DNA of 64,000 bases, taken from NCBI RefSeq assembly GCF_040183065.1, contig NC_091119.1, positions 191,201,043-191,265,042 of the forward strand. Reading direction: 5' to 3'. The translations under genes were made by a program, and so were the position numbers. Of this stretch, positions 1 through 10,659 are shown piece after piece (the stretch's first letter is position 1; each line of letters starts with the position of its first letter). Under the pieces are notes generated by a model that ran no database searches, had not been told where the DNA came from, and was given only the letters and a program-made list of their open reading frames with translations. Source of the DNA: Periplaneta americana (Eukaryota; Arthropoda; Insecta; Blattodea; Blattidae).

Positions 1-444
1 GTGTTTAAATCTCTATTGTTGAAATGTATTTTTAAAAGTTAATGGAATTTTGTTTTGTTTTATTGTTAAACCTAATATAATATGGACTGTTTTATATGAA
101 ATATGGAAAATATATGGAAATTAACGAAAATATGTACTAAATTCTAAAATATGGAAAAATATGGAAAATAAAAGTAGGATTTTTCAACCCTACACATTGT
201 GAAACATAAAGATAATGCAAAATATAAATTATATTAGCTTTATAAGTAAATATGTATTTACATATAAATCCTTTCCCTGCTCATAAGTTACTGTAATAAC
301 AGTATAGCATTATGTCCATCTAGAGAAACTACACTTTCCAATGGTGAATTAATAATTAATTATACAAATCGGTTATTTTAGCTTCCGATATTACTTCATA
401 CAAACACAGAAACATTCTCTGTAGGCTACCGTATGTTTTATAGC
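1..444. other. AT-rich sequence, no gene seen
   Basis: No coding region, RNA gene or element end can be supported here. The first 180 bases repeat short patterns of the type ATGGAAAATAT, which could be the edge of an AT-rich transposon. Confidence 0.5.
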
Positions 445-975
445 TTTCGATTGTAGATGTCCAAGGCCCCTTGTAGACGAAGTCATTTGTTTTTTTATTT
501 CATTACACCGCCTTAGAGGCCGTTGTTATTGTAATTTTGAAACTCATTTATCTCATTAAATATCAGTCCTATAAAACTTTTGCATGGAATAAAACTTATC
601 GGAAATTATTTTTAAAAAAACTTTTGTTATGTAATATTTTTCATGAAAATTAATAATAAGGGAGATATTTCGATTTAATTAATTCAAGCCTCCTTATAAT
701 CCCCCTTTTAAATAAAATATTTTGAATGCCATATAGCCTAAATTCTAAGTTACAGCGAACTTCATTTATATTCCAATTTTCATATAAATCGGTTCAGCCA
801 TTATCGCGTGAAAAGGTAACAAACATCCAGACAGACAGGCAGACATAGAAACAAAAATTTCAAAAAAGCGATTTTCGGTTTCAGGGCGGTTAATTATATA
901 TGTTAGGACCAATTATTTTTGGAAAATCGAAAATTACCAGAAAAATGTCGGCTTCAGATTTATTATTAGTATAGA
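445..975. repeat. Dispersed arthropod repeat, probably the non-coding end of a mobile element
   Basis: The stretch combines a CAGACAGACAGGCAGACA run (about 828-846), the phrase GGTTCAGCCATTATCGCGTG (791-810) and an end resembling TTTATTATTAGTATAGAT. From memory this combination recurs in many insect genomes as transposon flank, possibly of a Helitron. There is no coding sequence to confirm the class, so orientation and family are open. Confidence 0.35.
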
Positions 976-1789
976 TTATACATGTTCCACACGGCCTTCG
1001 TGCAATAGTAGCAAAGGATCGCGCAATTTAGGCTAATTGTGCGAATCAAATTCCCTAATAAATCTGATATTAATTATTAGCGGTCCATTGATAGAGAATA
1101 TGTTCATGGTGCCATAACATAGTGTTAATTATTAATATACCGCGTAAAATATCATCGGATAATGTCATCGTTATTAAACTCTTCTAGAGTTATAAGCATT
1201 ATTTTTACTAAAATCGATTCATTTTGATTTGTAGCCATTTACTGTAGGCCTACGCTTAACAGTAACCTACGAAAAATTACTTTCGTCTTCATAATACAGT
1301 GAACAGATGATTTAAAGACGATTCAAGGGCTTTGAAACATTTCCTGAAGCAGATGAGAGGTTGAAGCAGTTGGAACAGTTGGCACTGACGTTGTAACCAT
1401 ATTCTTATGAAACTGTTATTTTGGAACAGCTTCGTTCATGAAACAGTTAAGTCGAAACTGTTTCTTAAAAAAGAACAGTTTATCCCATCTCTAGTTTCCC
1501 GTCTGTAGATTTCCAAGTGTTCTAGAACTCAATTGCACTGCCATCTATTTATTTCTGAACAGACTACGAGGTATACAGCGACGACCCCGCGCATACCCAT
1601 GTTTCTCATCTGATCCGACAAATGTTTATCGCTCTTCTACGAACAGAATTAATATGCCGGGGACTTTTTTTATGTTTGATATCGGCAATAGTGATTATCG
1701 TTGCGTGTATATTGAAAATGAAACTATTGAGAAGTATCGCTTAATTGTTCGGTATTCTAAAACTAAAAATGTGTTGTGTATTCCATAGT
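976..1789. other. No gene seen
   Basis: No supported feature. GAACAGTT and its complement recur several times at 1370-1465, suggesting an imperfect inverted-repeat remnant, but no clean ends were found. Confidence 0.4.
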
Positions 1790-2236
1790 TGCTTCCTACG
1801 GTTGTGAAACTTGGACTCTCACTTTGTGAGAGGAACAGAGGCTAAGGGTGTTTTTTTTAATAAGGTGCTTAGGAAAATATTTGGGGCCAAGAGGGATGAA
1901 GTTACAGGAGAATGAAGAAAGTTACACAACGCAGAACTGCACGCATTGTATTCTTCACCTGACATAATTAGGAACATTAAATCCAGACGTTTGAGATGGG
2001 CAGGACATGTAGTACGTATGGGAGAATGCAGAAATGCATATGGAGTGCTAGTTGGGAGGCAGGAGAGAAAAAGATTTTGGGGAAGCCGAGACATAGATGG
2101 GAGAGTCATATTAAAATGGATTTGAGGGAGGTGGGTTATGGTGATAGAGACTGGATTAATCTTGCTCAGGATAGGGATCAATGGCGAGCTTGTTTGAGGG
2201 TGGCAATGAACCTCCGGGTTCCTTAAAAGCCATTTG
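1790..2236 (+). mobile_element. LINE A copy 1, 3' fragment (RTE-like non-LTR retrotransposon)
   Basis: This is the 3' end of the commonest repeat in the window. The encoded end of the reverse transcriptase follows the family pattern: a GCETWTL-like start, [30 protein letters not shown], then GRPRRRWEDNIKMDL and AQDRDQWRA, closing at a CTTAAAAGCC motif. Frames are broken by several stops and indels, including an EW*RK stop near 1913 and a T-run near 1852. It is truncated at the 5' end and has lost the GTAA tail. A dead retroposon; RTE-like assignment rests on the C-terminal GRPR-RW motif. Confidence 0.85.
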
Positions 2237-2330
2237 TATTTGTTGTTGTAATAACGGAAATAAAGTGTTAATTTTTCCATAAGAACACGATAACGAAATT
2301 ATAGGCTATGTATTTTGTATTTGTATTTGT

Positions 2331-3290
2331 ATTTATTTATTTAACCTGGTAGAGATAAGGCCGTCAGGCCTTCTCTGCCCCTCTACCAGGAGATTCCAAC
2401 TATAATATGAAGAATAAAATTACAATTAGTATTAGATTTACAGTTACAATTACAAATAAAATTGTAGTATTAAATTTACAATTACAATTACAATAAAAAT
2501 CAAAGTTCGAAAAGATTACCTGACTAATGAAAGCTAGATAATTTATCATAGAAAAACAAAGAATATTTTATATTTACTGAATTACAAATTAAACCTAGAA
2601 TAACAAAATTGTATAGTGATGAAATTATCGGATATTGAAATATTTTGTGATAGATTAAGGAAATTATTTAACAAGAAATCAATTACTGACAAAGTGCCTA
2701 GTTAGTTTGCGTTTGAATTCAATTTTATTTCGACAGTCCCTGATGCTAGCAGGTAGCGAATTCCAGAGTCTTGACAGGGCTATTTTGAAAGAGGATGAGT
2801 ATGAGGATGTGCGATGAGATGGTATTGTTAGTATTGTTTCGTGACGAGAGCGTGTGTTCAGATTATGGTGGGAAGAAAGGTAAGTGAAGCGAGACGACAG
2901 GTACGAAGGAATAGAAGAGTTCAAGATTTCGAAGAGAAAGAGAAGTGAATGTAAATTTCTTTTCTTATCTAGTTTAAGCCAACCTATTGCTTCCATATTT
3001 ACGAACATTGCTTACAAAACGTACACACAAATTATGAGCACGTTGAAGTTTCGTTTTGTTGTCGGTGGAGAGGTCAGTCAGTAAAATGTCAGCATAGTCA
3101 TAAATAGGGAAATAAAAGTGTGTGCACAAGGGACTTTTTTAAGTGAGAGGGGAGATGAACATTTATCCTTTTTAGCACATGGATAATAGAATATATTTGT
3201 CTGTAGGTTTCTGTGATTTGCATGTCCCGGTTAAGATTATTGTCCATGTGAATGCCAAGTATTTTGTCGTCTGCTAGGGTTGGAGTCTGT
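2331..3290 (-). mobile_element. LINE K copy 1, 3' fragment with reverse-transcriptase tail
   Basis: On the minus strand the sequence encodes the end of a Jockey/CR1-type reverse transcriptase (readable at 2679-3008: KLDKKRNLHSL, SSHHNLNTRSRHE, LWNSLPASIRDC, FKRKLTRHF) and then a 3' untranslated region ending at 2331 in TTTATTTATTTAACCTGG. It is a clear relative of the plus-strand copy at 13347-14434, with the same residues and the same end. The reading frame breaks upstream of 3008. It is 5' truncated. Confidence 0.85.
2345..2390 (-). other. LINE K 3'-terminal nested hairpin, copy 1
   Basis: CCTGGTAGA (2345-2353) pairs with TCTACCAGG (2382-2390), and inside it AAGGCC pairs with GGCCTT. It lies just before the tail in LINE orientation. 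The same fold occurs at 14342-14387 and, with compensating changes, at 61033-61078. Inferred role: the 3' RNA structure that the element's reverse transcriptase recognises. Confidence 0.75.
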
Positions 3291-4093
3291 GATGAACTTG
3301 CTAGTAGCTAGCCACTAGGATCACTACTATCACCTCAGCTGTCAGTGGCTGCATATTTCCAACAGGCTTGCCATAAAACTTAGTGAGAAAATGATAATGA
3401 CTTTACTCATCGCAATCGATTACTCCGCCAGGGAACGAACCTGCGTCATCCTGCTCACGTGGCAGCAGGAATGGACTACTCTTCACTGACGTGCATATCG
3501 CAGACGTCGTTATGCAAATTGACGCGGACTGACTAGTGTCTTATTGAGTGCTGGTCCGGACTTGTAGCATAACAATCATCTCGAACGAATTCAATCCTAC
3601 AGCCGCAGCGACGATTTCTTTGGCTGCGAAATGAAGTCTTGCTCGCGTGGCGTGATAGAATTCCGAGAACGCGTCTGATCTCGCCGGGCTGACTCGTGGG
3701 ACCGTCTTATAATGCCACTGCCACTAGGATACGATACTTGGTCCTATAGGGAATATACGGCGGGATTTCTTTTTATTCGGTGTGCACACTATCATGATAA
3801 AGACAGATATTGTGTTCTTCAGGGAATTGCAGCAGAGTTCTTTTCTGAAAATCACGGGGCTCCGCTCCTTCCACGCAGCGAGACATGTGCAGAGCGAAGG
3901 AGCTTTCTTCACTTCATATCATACGACCGTGGTGCAGTAAATGTATCTTTGGATTTGCCAAATTTGGGTTTTCTCACAAAGTTGTATTGCTATCGATATT
4001 GAACGGTCTATTCCAAAAAAGGAAAATCTAATCAGTGTTAACCTGCTCTTTCAAAGTTTAAATGCAATTTCTGTCGTCATCATCATCGCCGTT
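3291..4093. other. No recognisable gene; one unassigned 96-codon ORF
   Basis: A plus-strand ORF at 3712-4002 (starting MPLPLGYDTW) matches no family I know and has no splice or codon-bias support. Base composition is less AT-rich than the surroundings (3440-3720). Confidence 0.3.
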
Positions 4094-4107
4094 CATTCTT
4101 ATCCATA
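4094..4107. repeat. Target-site duplication of SINE 1 (left)
   Basis: CATTCTTATCCATA is repeated perfectly at 4460-4473 on the other side of the SINE. Confidence 0.85.
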
Positions 4108-4459
4108 ATAATAATAATAATCCGTGGCGCTACAGCCCGTGAAGGGCCTAGACCGACCAGCCGGCTGCTGGCCTCACGCCCACATGCCGAAGCAGAGGTG
4201 GACGATCATCCAACCAGAATGGAGGTATCGTGTGGTTAGCACGATGATCCCCCCAGCCGTTATAGCTGGCATTCGCAACCGGATTTCGCTACCTATCGTA
4301 GCTCCCCAAGTGCATCACGATGCTGGGTGGGCACCGGTCCCATACACTGGCCGAAATTTCATGAGAAAATTTCTTCCCCCATGAGTATTCGAACCAGCGC
4401 GCATTCCGTAGCGCGAGTCCTAGGCAGGATGCCTTAGACCGCGACGCCACGGCGCGGGA
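4108..4459 (-). mobile_element. SINE with tRNA-like head (SINE 1), complete with target duplication
   Basis: Read on the minus strand, a tRNA-like head begins at 4459. It has a box A-like stretch (TGGCGTCGCGG, near 4441-4452) and box B as the complement of GTATTCGAACC (4385-4395). A ~250-bp unrelated body follows and ends in an ATT repeat at 4108-4122. The 14-bp direct repeat CATTCTTATCCATA flanks it (4094-4107 and 4460-4473), which defines the insertion exactly. The long extra arm between the anticodon region and box B suggests a Leu/Ser-type tRNA ancestor; this is inference. Confidence 0.85.
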
Positions 4460-4473
4460 CATTCTTATCCATA

Positions 4474-5759
4474 TGTTGGATAATTTCATAGTTTTGTAAT
4501 TACAGTGAAACCTCTCATTTACGGACATCGAAGGAACGTAACAATCGGAACGCATCGGGGAGGTGTCCTTTATTGGGAGGGAGGCTCCCCAATCTAACAG
4601 TAAATTTATAATATGTATTATGTATCCCTTGACGCTTTAAATGAAATGTATTAGTGCAGTTTTTTTCTAAATACAGTATACTACAGTAAATTCTTTGTAA
4701 CTTTGAACTACAGTAGATAAGATCGAAGAAGAAAAATACAGCCATGCAATTTTATTCTAGGTCTACAGTTATGCAGTACTGTAATTTACAGTTTTCAACT
4801 TAACCTTTACGTTCAGGTGCCATATCTCTCGAAACAGAGCAACTGATTGAAGTGAAGAGAATAATCCTACGAACCCTATCATATGACGAAAACAATTTCA
4901 CGATCGCGGAAATCTTGGACCCATCAGACTGGTTAAATTTTATGACTTTGTTTATCCACCCATTTCCAACTAACCAGGGGTAGCTGGCTGGGCTAGTGGG
5001 AGCCTACGAGACCCTTATTGTCTTCTTTCATGTTAAGGAAAGTCTGTACAGTTCTCAAAACTAAATTTTCCATTTTTATAACACATTAGGTCTTGACATC
5101 CAAGTTCTGTCCGCAGTCAGGAGGTAAAGCAAGCTTTAGGACTGTTAAACAGCTGTCCGTGTCCGTGTCTGAGAGTGTCCGTAAACGAGAGTTGAATTTA
5201 TCATTATTTCTATATTATTTCAGTTGGGACATAAAAATCTGTCCGTATACTCGTATGAGGAGTGTCCGTATCTTGGGGGTGTCCGTAAGGAGAGGTTTCA
5301 CTGTACTCTTCTAAGAATTTGGAATTAGCACAAGATGTTCACTTTTCTTTCAGGAATCGATTAATTATAAATAACTATAGGTGGGAAGTTTGTACCAAAC
5401 AGTAGATTTCAGTTGAGTACAGCGAGGACTATAGATGCCACCCGCTCCTCGACATGCTCTCGCCGCTACAGACGACACGCAGTTCACATAAACAACCCAT
5501 AGTGGCATTCTATGGAGCTGTGTACAGTCGTGAATAGTTTGAGAAATATTGTTAATTTATAGGAATATTTTAGGTTCTGAACAAAGCGAGCTATTCTGTT
5601 ATTATTGTATTATTTACGTAATGTTAATATTATGCATCATTCCAAAAAAGTAAACTCATCTGTTATTAAATAATTATGCAAACAGGAGTGTGTAACACGT
5701 TTATTTTTTCCCGGATTATTCTTCGTTAAATGTTGACGTCTCGTGCTGCTATGCATTCA
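4474..5759. other. No gene seen
   Basis: Moderately AT-rich sequence. Short ORFs here show no family features. The phrase GTCCGTA recurs around 4520-4580 and 5150-5300 (for example 5156-5185 and 5239-5290), possibly an old inverted-repeat element, but the ends could not be fixed. Confidence 0.4.
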
Positions 5760-5779
5760 GTTGCGTTACAGTCCAAGTT

Positions 5780-8725
5780 AAACAGTATGATCAGGAGAAG
5801 AGACAAGAAAGGGATGGGGAGAAAGAGAAACAGGATGCTGAAGTTGAGAAGTAACAAATGTGAGAATTAGGAGAGGCAGAAATAGAAACAGAAGGCTGTG
5901 GAGAAGAAGCAGAGGCAGGAGGATCAGGAAAATAAGAAACAGGAACATTATGGGGAGGAAGAGAAACAATATGACGAAAAGTAACAAACAGGAGGATCAG
6001 GGGAATAAACAGAAAGAAGACAGAGAGGAGGATTAGGACCAAGAGATGTAACAGAAACAGGAGTATCAGGAGATGGAACAGGAACGGAATGGGGAGGAAA
6101 AGAAACAATATGACGAAAAGTAACAAACAGGAGGATCAGGAGAATAAACAGAAAGAAGACAGAGAGGAGGATTAGGACCAAGAGATGTAACAGAAACAGG
6201 AGTATCAGGAGATGGAACAGGAACGGGATGGGGAGGAAGAGAAACAATATGACGAAAAGTAACAAACAGGAGGATCTGGAGAATAAACAGAAAGAAGACA
6301 GAGAGGAGGATTAGGACCAAGAGAAGTAACAGAAACAGGAGTATCAGGAGATGGAACAGGAACGGAATGGGGAGGAAGAGAAACAATATGACGAAAAGTA
6401 ACAAACAGGAGGATCAGGAGAATAAACAGAAAGAAGACAGAGAGGAGGATTAGGACCAAGAGAAGTAACAGAAACAGGAGTATCAGGAGATGGAACAGGA
6501 ACGGGAAGGGGAGGAAGAGAAACAATATGACGAAAAGTAACAAACAGGAGGATCTGGAGAATAAACAGAAAGAAGACAGAGAGGAGGATTAGGACCAAGA
6601 GAAGTAACAGAAACAGGAGTATCAGGAGATGGAACAGGAACGGAATGGGGAGGAAGAGAAGCAATATGACGAAAAGTAACAAACAGGAGGATCAGGAGAA
6701 TAAACAGAAAGAAGACAGAGAGGAGGATTAGGACCAAGAGATGTAACAGAAACAGGAGTATCAGGAGATGGAACAGGAACGGGATGGGGAGGAAGAGAAA
6801 CAATATGACGAAAAGTAACAAACAGGAGGATCTGGAGAATAAACAGAAAGAAGACAGAGAGGAGGATTAGGACCAAGAGAAGTAACAGAAACAGGAGTAT
6901 CAGGAGATGGAACAGGAACGGAATGGGGAGGAAGAGAAACAATATGACGAAAAGTAACAAATAGGAGGATCAGGAGAATAAACAGAAAGAAGACAGAGAG
7001 GAGGATTAGGACCAAGAGATGTAACAGAAACAGGAGTATCAGGAGATGGAACAGGAACGGGATGGGGAGGAAGAGAAACAATATGACGAAAAGTAACAAA
7101 CAGGAGGATCAGGAGAATAAACAGAAAGAAGACAGAGAGGAGGATTAGGACCAAGAGAAGTAACAGAAACAGGAGTATCAGGAGATGGAACAGGAACGGA
7201 ATGTGGAGGAAGAGAAACAATATGACGAAAAGTAACAAACAGGAGGATCAGGAGAATAAACAGAAAGAAGACAGAGAGGAGGATTAGGACCAAGAGAAGT
7301 AACAAAAACAGGAGTATCAGGAGATGGAACAGGAACGGGATGGGGAGGAAGAGAAACAATATGACGAAAAGTAGCAAACAGGAGGATCTGGAGAATAAAC
7401 AGAAAGAAGACAGAGAGGAGGATTAGGACCAAGAGAAGTAACAGAAACAGGAGTATCAGGAGATGGAACAGGAACGGAATGGGGAGGAAGAGAAGCAATA
7501 TGACGAAAAGTAACAAACAGGAGGATCTGGAGAATAAACAGAAAGAAGACAGAGAGGAGGATTAGGACCAAGAGATGTAACGGAAACAGGAGTATCAGGA
7601 GATGGAACAGGAACTGGATGGGGAGAATGAGGAGTAACAAATAGGAGTACGAGGAGAAGAAAGAGGATTAGGATGGAAAGGAGAAGCAGGAGGTTGGGGC
7701 TGAGAAGTAACAGAACTAAGAGGATCAGGATGAGAAGAAAAGAAACAGAAGGATGTGGAGAAGAAACAGAAACAGTAAGATCAGGAAAATAAGAAACGGG
7801 AACAGGATGGGGGAAGAGAACCAGAAAACGAGAGGTAACAAACAGGAGGATCTGGAGATTAAACAGAAAGAAGACAGGGTATGAGCTGAAACTGAAACAG
7901 AAAGAGCAGAAGTGAACAAACAGGAGAATTGTGAGGAGAAAAATGGAAGCATGGTGGAAGAAAAAGAGAAGCAGCACGACGACGAGAAGTAGCAGAATAA
8001 GGAGGACGAGAATGAGAAAAAACAGAAACATGAGGAGTAAAACAGAACCAAGATAAATAACAAAAACAGGAGGATAAGAAGGAGCAGAAACAGAAACAGG
8101 AAGATCAGGACGAAAAGAAAAAAACAGGATGGAAGGAGGAGAAGAAATAGAACAAGGAGAATCATGAAGAGAAGAAACAGTAATAGGATGGAAAGAAAAA
8201 GAAGCTGAAAAACGAGGAGGAAAAGAAACAGGGACGGAAAGATCAGCAGGAGAAGAAACAGACGGTAGATTTGAGGAGAAGAAAAGAAAGATGGCGAGGA
8301 GAAGAAGGAACAGGACAAAGAGAAGCTACAGAAATAACAGGATCAGGAAGAGAGGAAACAGTAACATGAACAAGAAGAGGGGGATCAGAAGGAGAAACAG
8401 TACCAAGAGAAACTGGAGGATGAAGAAGTTCAGGAACAGCAGGAGCAAAAGGAGAAGTAATGGAATCAGGAGATTCAGAAATAGAGCAATCAGAAGAAGC
8501 ATTAGAGTGGAGAAGGAGTAGGGATAATAAATGAAACCAGGAAGAGAAGGAGAAGGTGGAGGAGGACAGAAACAGAAGATCAGGAGGATAAAAAACAAAC
8601 ACAATAAAGAGGAAAAACAGAAGTAACAAGAGAAAAATAAACAGAATGAAGATATGAAGAAACTGAAGTGAATTAAATGGAAACAGGATTAGAAGAAGAA
8701 CTGCAAGAGGAATGGGAGTAGAGGA
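5780..8725. repeat. Purine-rich block on the plus strand (degenerate AGGAGAAGAAACAG-type repeats)
   Basis: Nearly 3 kb in which the plus strand is dominated by A and G. The phrases GAAACAGGAGGATCAGGAG and AGAAGAAACAG recur in varying order, with a homogenised 139-bp array in the middle (5935-7628). The complementary strand is a pyrimidine tract and shows long stop-free stretches only because all three stop codons need a purine. No credible protein is encoded. Such asymmetric DNA can form triplexes or strand-biased RNA; that is known of the sequence class, not shown here. Confidence 0.8.
5935..7628. repeat. 139-bp tandem satellite, about 12 copies, with a dimer pattern
   Basis: The unit repeats exactly every 139 bases; for instance the GACGAAAAGTA phrase lies at about 6111, 6250, 6389, 6528 and so on to 7503. 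Each unit contains two related half-motifs, ACAGGAGGATCAGGAG and ACAGGAGTATCAGGAG. Diagnostic variants (GATCTGGAG versus GATCAGGAG, ACGGAATG versus ACGGGATG, AGAAGTAAC versus AGATGTAAC) mostly alternate, giving a 278-bp higher-order unit. Because 139 is not a multiple of 3, each copy shifts frame, which argues against coding. Confidence 0.9.
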
Positions 8726-9099
8726 AAGTTATTTGTTGGCTGACTCGTATGGTTGGAAAGTGGCAGACTCTGCCTATGTATAATAGGGTTGGGGCTACCA
8801 CGCTCTAACTAGCTTTTTGTTCCGAGACTTCCGCCCCGCGTGCGCCGCTGAATTGCGCGGAAGTGCGGCTGGACCTCCTGTAATGTTTCCTTGTCACAGC
8901 AGCGAATGTGAGAAAACTGAATAAAGACTCGCGCTTGTCTGCCACTTCCATTAATTAGCGCTTGCTCTCCCTTGCATCTCCACGTTCTTCGTCTCCAGTA
9001 TCAACTAACATGTAGTTTTAACTACGTCACCTGCCTATACGCTTATCTTCAACAGTATACTTTACTCTTATACATAGGCTATAGTGCTTTTATTACAAA
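8726..9099. other. Spacer between the purine and pyrimidine blocks
   Basis: A non-repetitive segment with a short GC-rich patch (8820-8880: GCCCCGCGTGCGCCGCTG). No gene recognised. The strand asymmetry reverses across this segment. Confidence 0.5.
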
Positions 9100-9537
9100 A
9101 GGAAATTCTCTTCGTCTCGTTCTTTTTGTTTATCGTTTTGTTCCTCATACCCTTGTTGTTTACCTTTTGGTTGTTTTCTCCTTCTCCTCCTTATGTATGT
9201 TTATTCATCACGTGCTCCTCACGTTTGTCAAATTAATTCGTCTACTTCTTCCCACATATGCTTCTCTTCCTGATAGTTACAAGATGTTTCTTCTATTTTG
9301 CACCCTGTTGCCTCATTTACTCCTTACGCTTCTTGTCTTCCCAACAGATACGCTTCCTCCATTTGCCCCCTTCCTGTTCTCTTACCAATATGTTGCTCCT
9401 TTATCGTATGCTTCTCATATGTTTTTCTCCTGTTTCTTTCCCAAATGCATCTTTTGCTTCTGTCTCATGTTTCTTCCCTATATAATTCATCTCCTGTTCC
9501 TTTCTCGAATGCTTCTCCCCTGCTTCTTTCTCATATG

Positions 9538-10340
9538 ATTCTTTCCCACATGCTTCTCCTACTCCTTTCTCATATGGTTCTTTTCCATGTGCTTCTCCTG
9601 GTTCTTTTTCATATAGGCTACTAGTTTTTTCCCATATTCTACTTCTGCTTCTTTCTCCTGTAAATCTTCCCCGCATGCATCTTCTCCTGCTTCTTATTCA
9701 TAGTGATTCTTTCCCATATTTATCTTCCCCTTCTTTCTCAGGTTTCTTTCCCATATGCTTCTTATTTCGTACTGCTTCTGTCTCATGTTTCTTACCTGTA
9801 TGATTCTTCTCCTGTTTCTTTCTCAAATGCTTCTTCCCTGCTTCTTTCTCATATGATTCTTTCCCACATGCTTCTCCTACTCCTTTCTCATATGGTTTTT
9901 TTCCATGTGCTTCTCCTGCTTCTTTTTCATATAGGCTACTAGTTTTTTCCCCATATGCTTCTTCTTCTTTCTCCTGTAATTCTTCCCCATATACATCTTC
10001 TCCTGCTTTTTATTCATAGTGATTCTTTCCCATATTTATCTTATCCTTCTGTCTCATGTTTCTTCCTTATGTGATTCTTCTCCTGTTTCTTTCTGAAATG
10101 CTTCTTCCCTGCTTCTTTCTCATATGATTCTTTCCCACATGCTTCTCCTACTCCTTCCTCATATGGTTCTTTTCCATGTGCTTCTCCTGCTTCTTTTTCA
10201 TATACTAGTTTTTTCCCATATTCTACTTCTGCTTCTTTCTCCTGTAAATCTTCCCCGCATGCTTCTTCTCCTGCTTCTTATTCATAGTGATTCTTTCCCA
10301 TATTCATCTTCTCCTTCTCTCTCATGTTTCTTTCCCATAT
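9538..10340. repeat. Three large direct repeats of about 270-320 bp inside the pyrimidine block
   Basis: The order of phrases TTCCCACATGCTTCTCCTAC, CATATGGTTCTTTTCCATG, a TACTAGTTTTTTCCC and TATTCATAGTGATTCTTTCC occurs three times, starting near 9543, 9861 and 10132 (spacings 318 and 271). This is block duplication on top of the short period. Confidence 0.75.
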
Positions 10341-10659
10341 GCTGCTTCTTTCCTACACGTATATGCTTCTCCTTTCTCATATGATTATTTCCCATACGAA
10401 TCTTTTCCTGCTCTTGGCTATACTTCTTCTCCTGGTTATTTATCGTATGTTTCTCCTTTTGCTCTATTTGTTTATGTCTTCTTTCTATATGCTTCTTCTC
10501 CTGCTCCTTTTCCATGTGCTTCTTCCCTTGCTTCTGTCTCATATGCTTCTTCTCCTGTCTCTTTCTTATATGATTCTTTCCCACATGCTTTTCTTGGTCC
10601 TTCGTCATATAGTTTTTTCCCCCCACATTCTTCTCCTGCTTCATTTTCGTGTAGTCTTT

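Noticed and set aside
1819-2280. Antisense ORFs running opposite to the LINE A copies (for example starting MFLIMSGEEYNACS)
   Set aside because: They recur in every LINE A copy as the shadow of the reverse-transcriptase frame.
3712-4002. 96-codon ORF beginning MPLPLGYDTW as a gene
   Set aside because: No family match and no splice or codon evidence; kept only as an unassigned ORF.
5778-8629. Long minus-strand ORFs (about 110-197 codons) rich in Leu, Phe and Ser
   Set aside because: They lie on a pyrimidine-rich strand where stop codons are rare by composition. They recur every 139 bases in shifting frames and have no protein family features.
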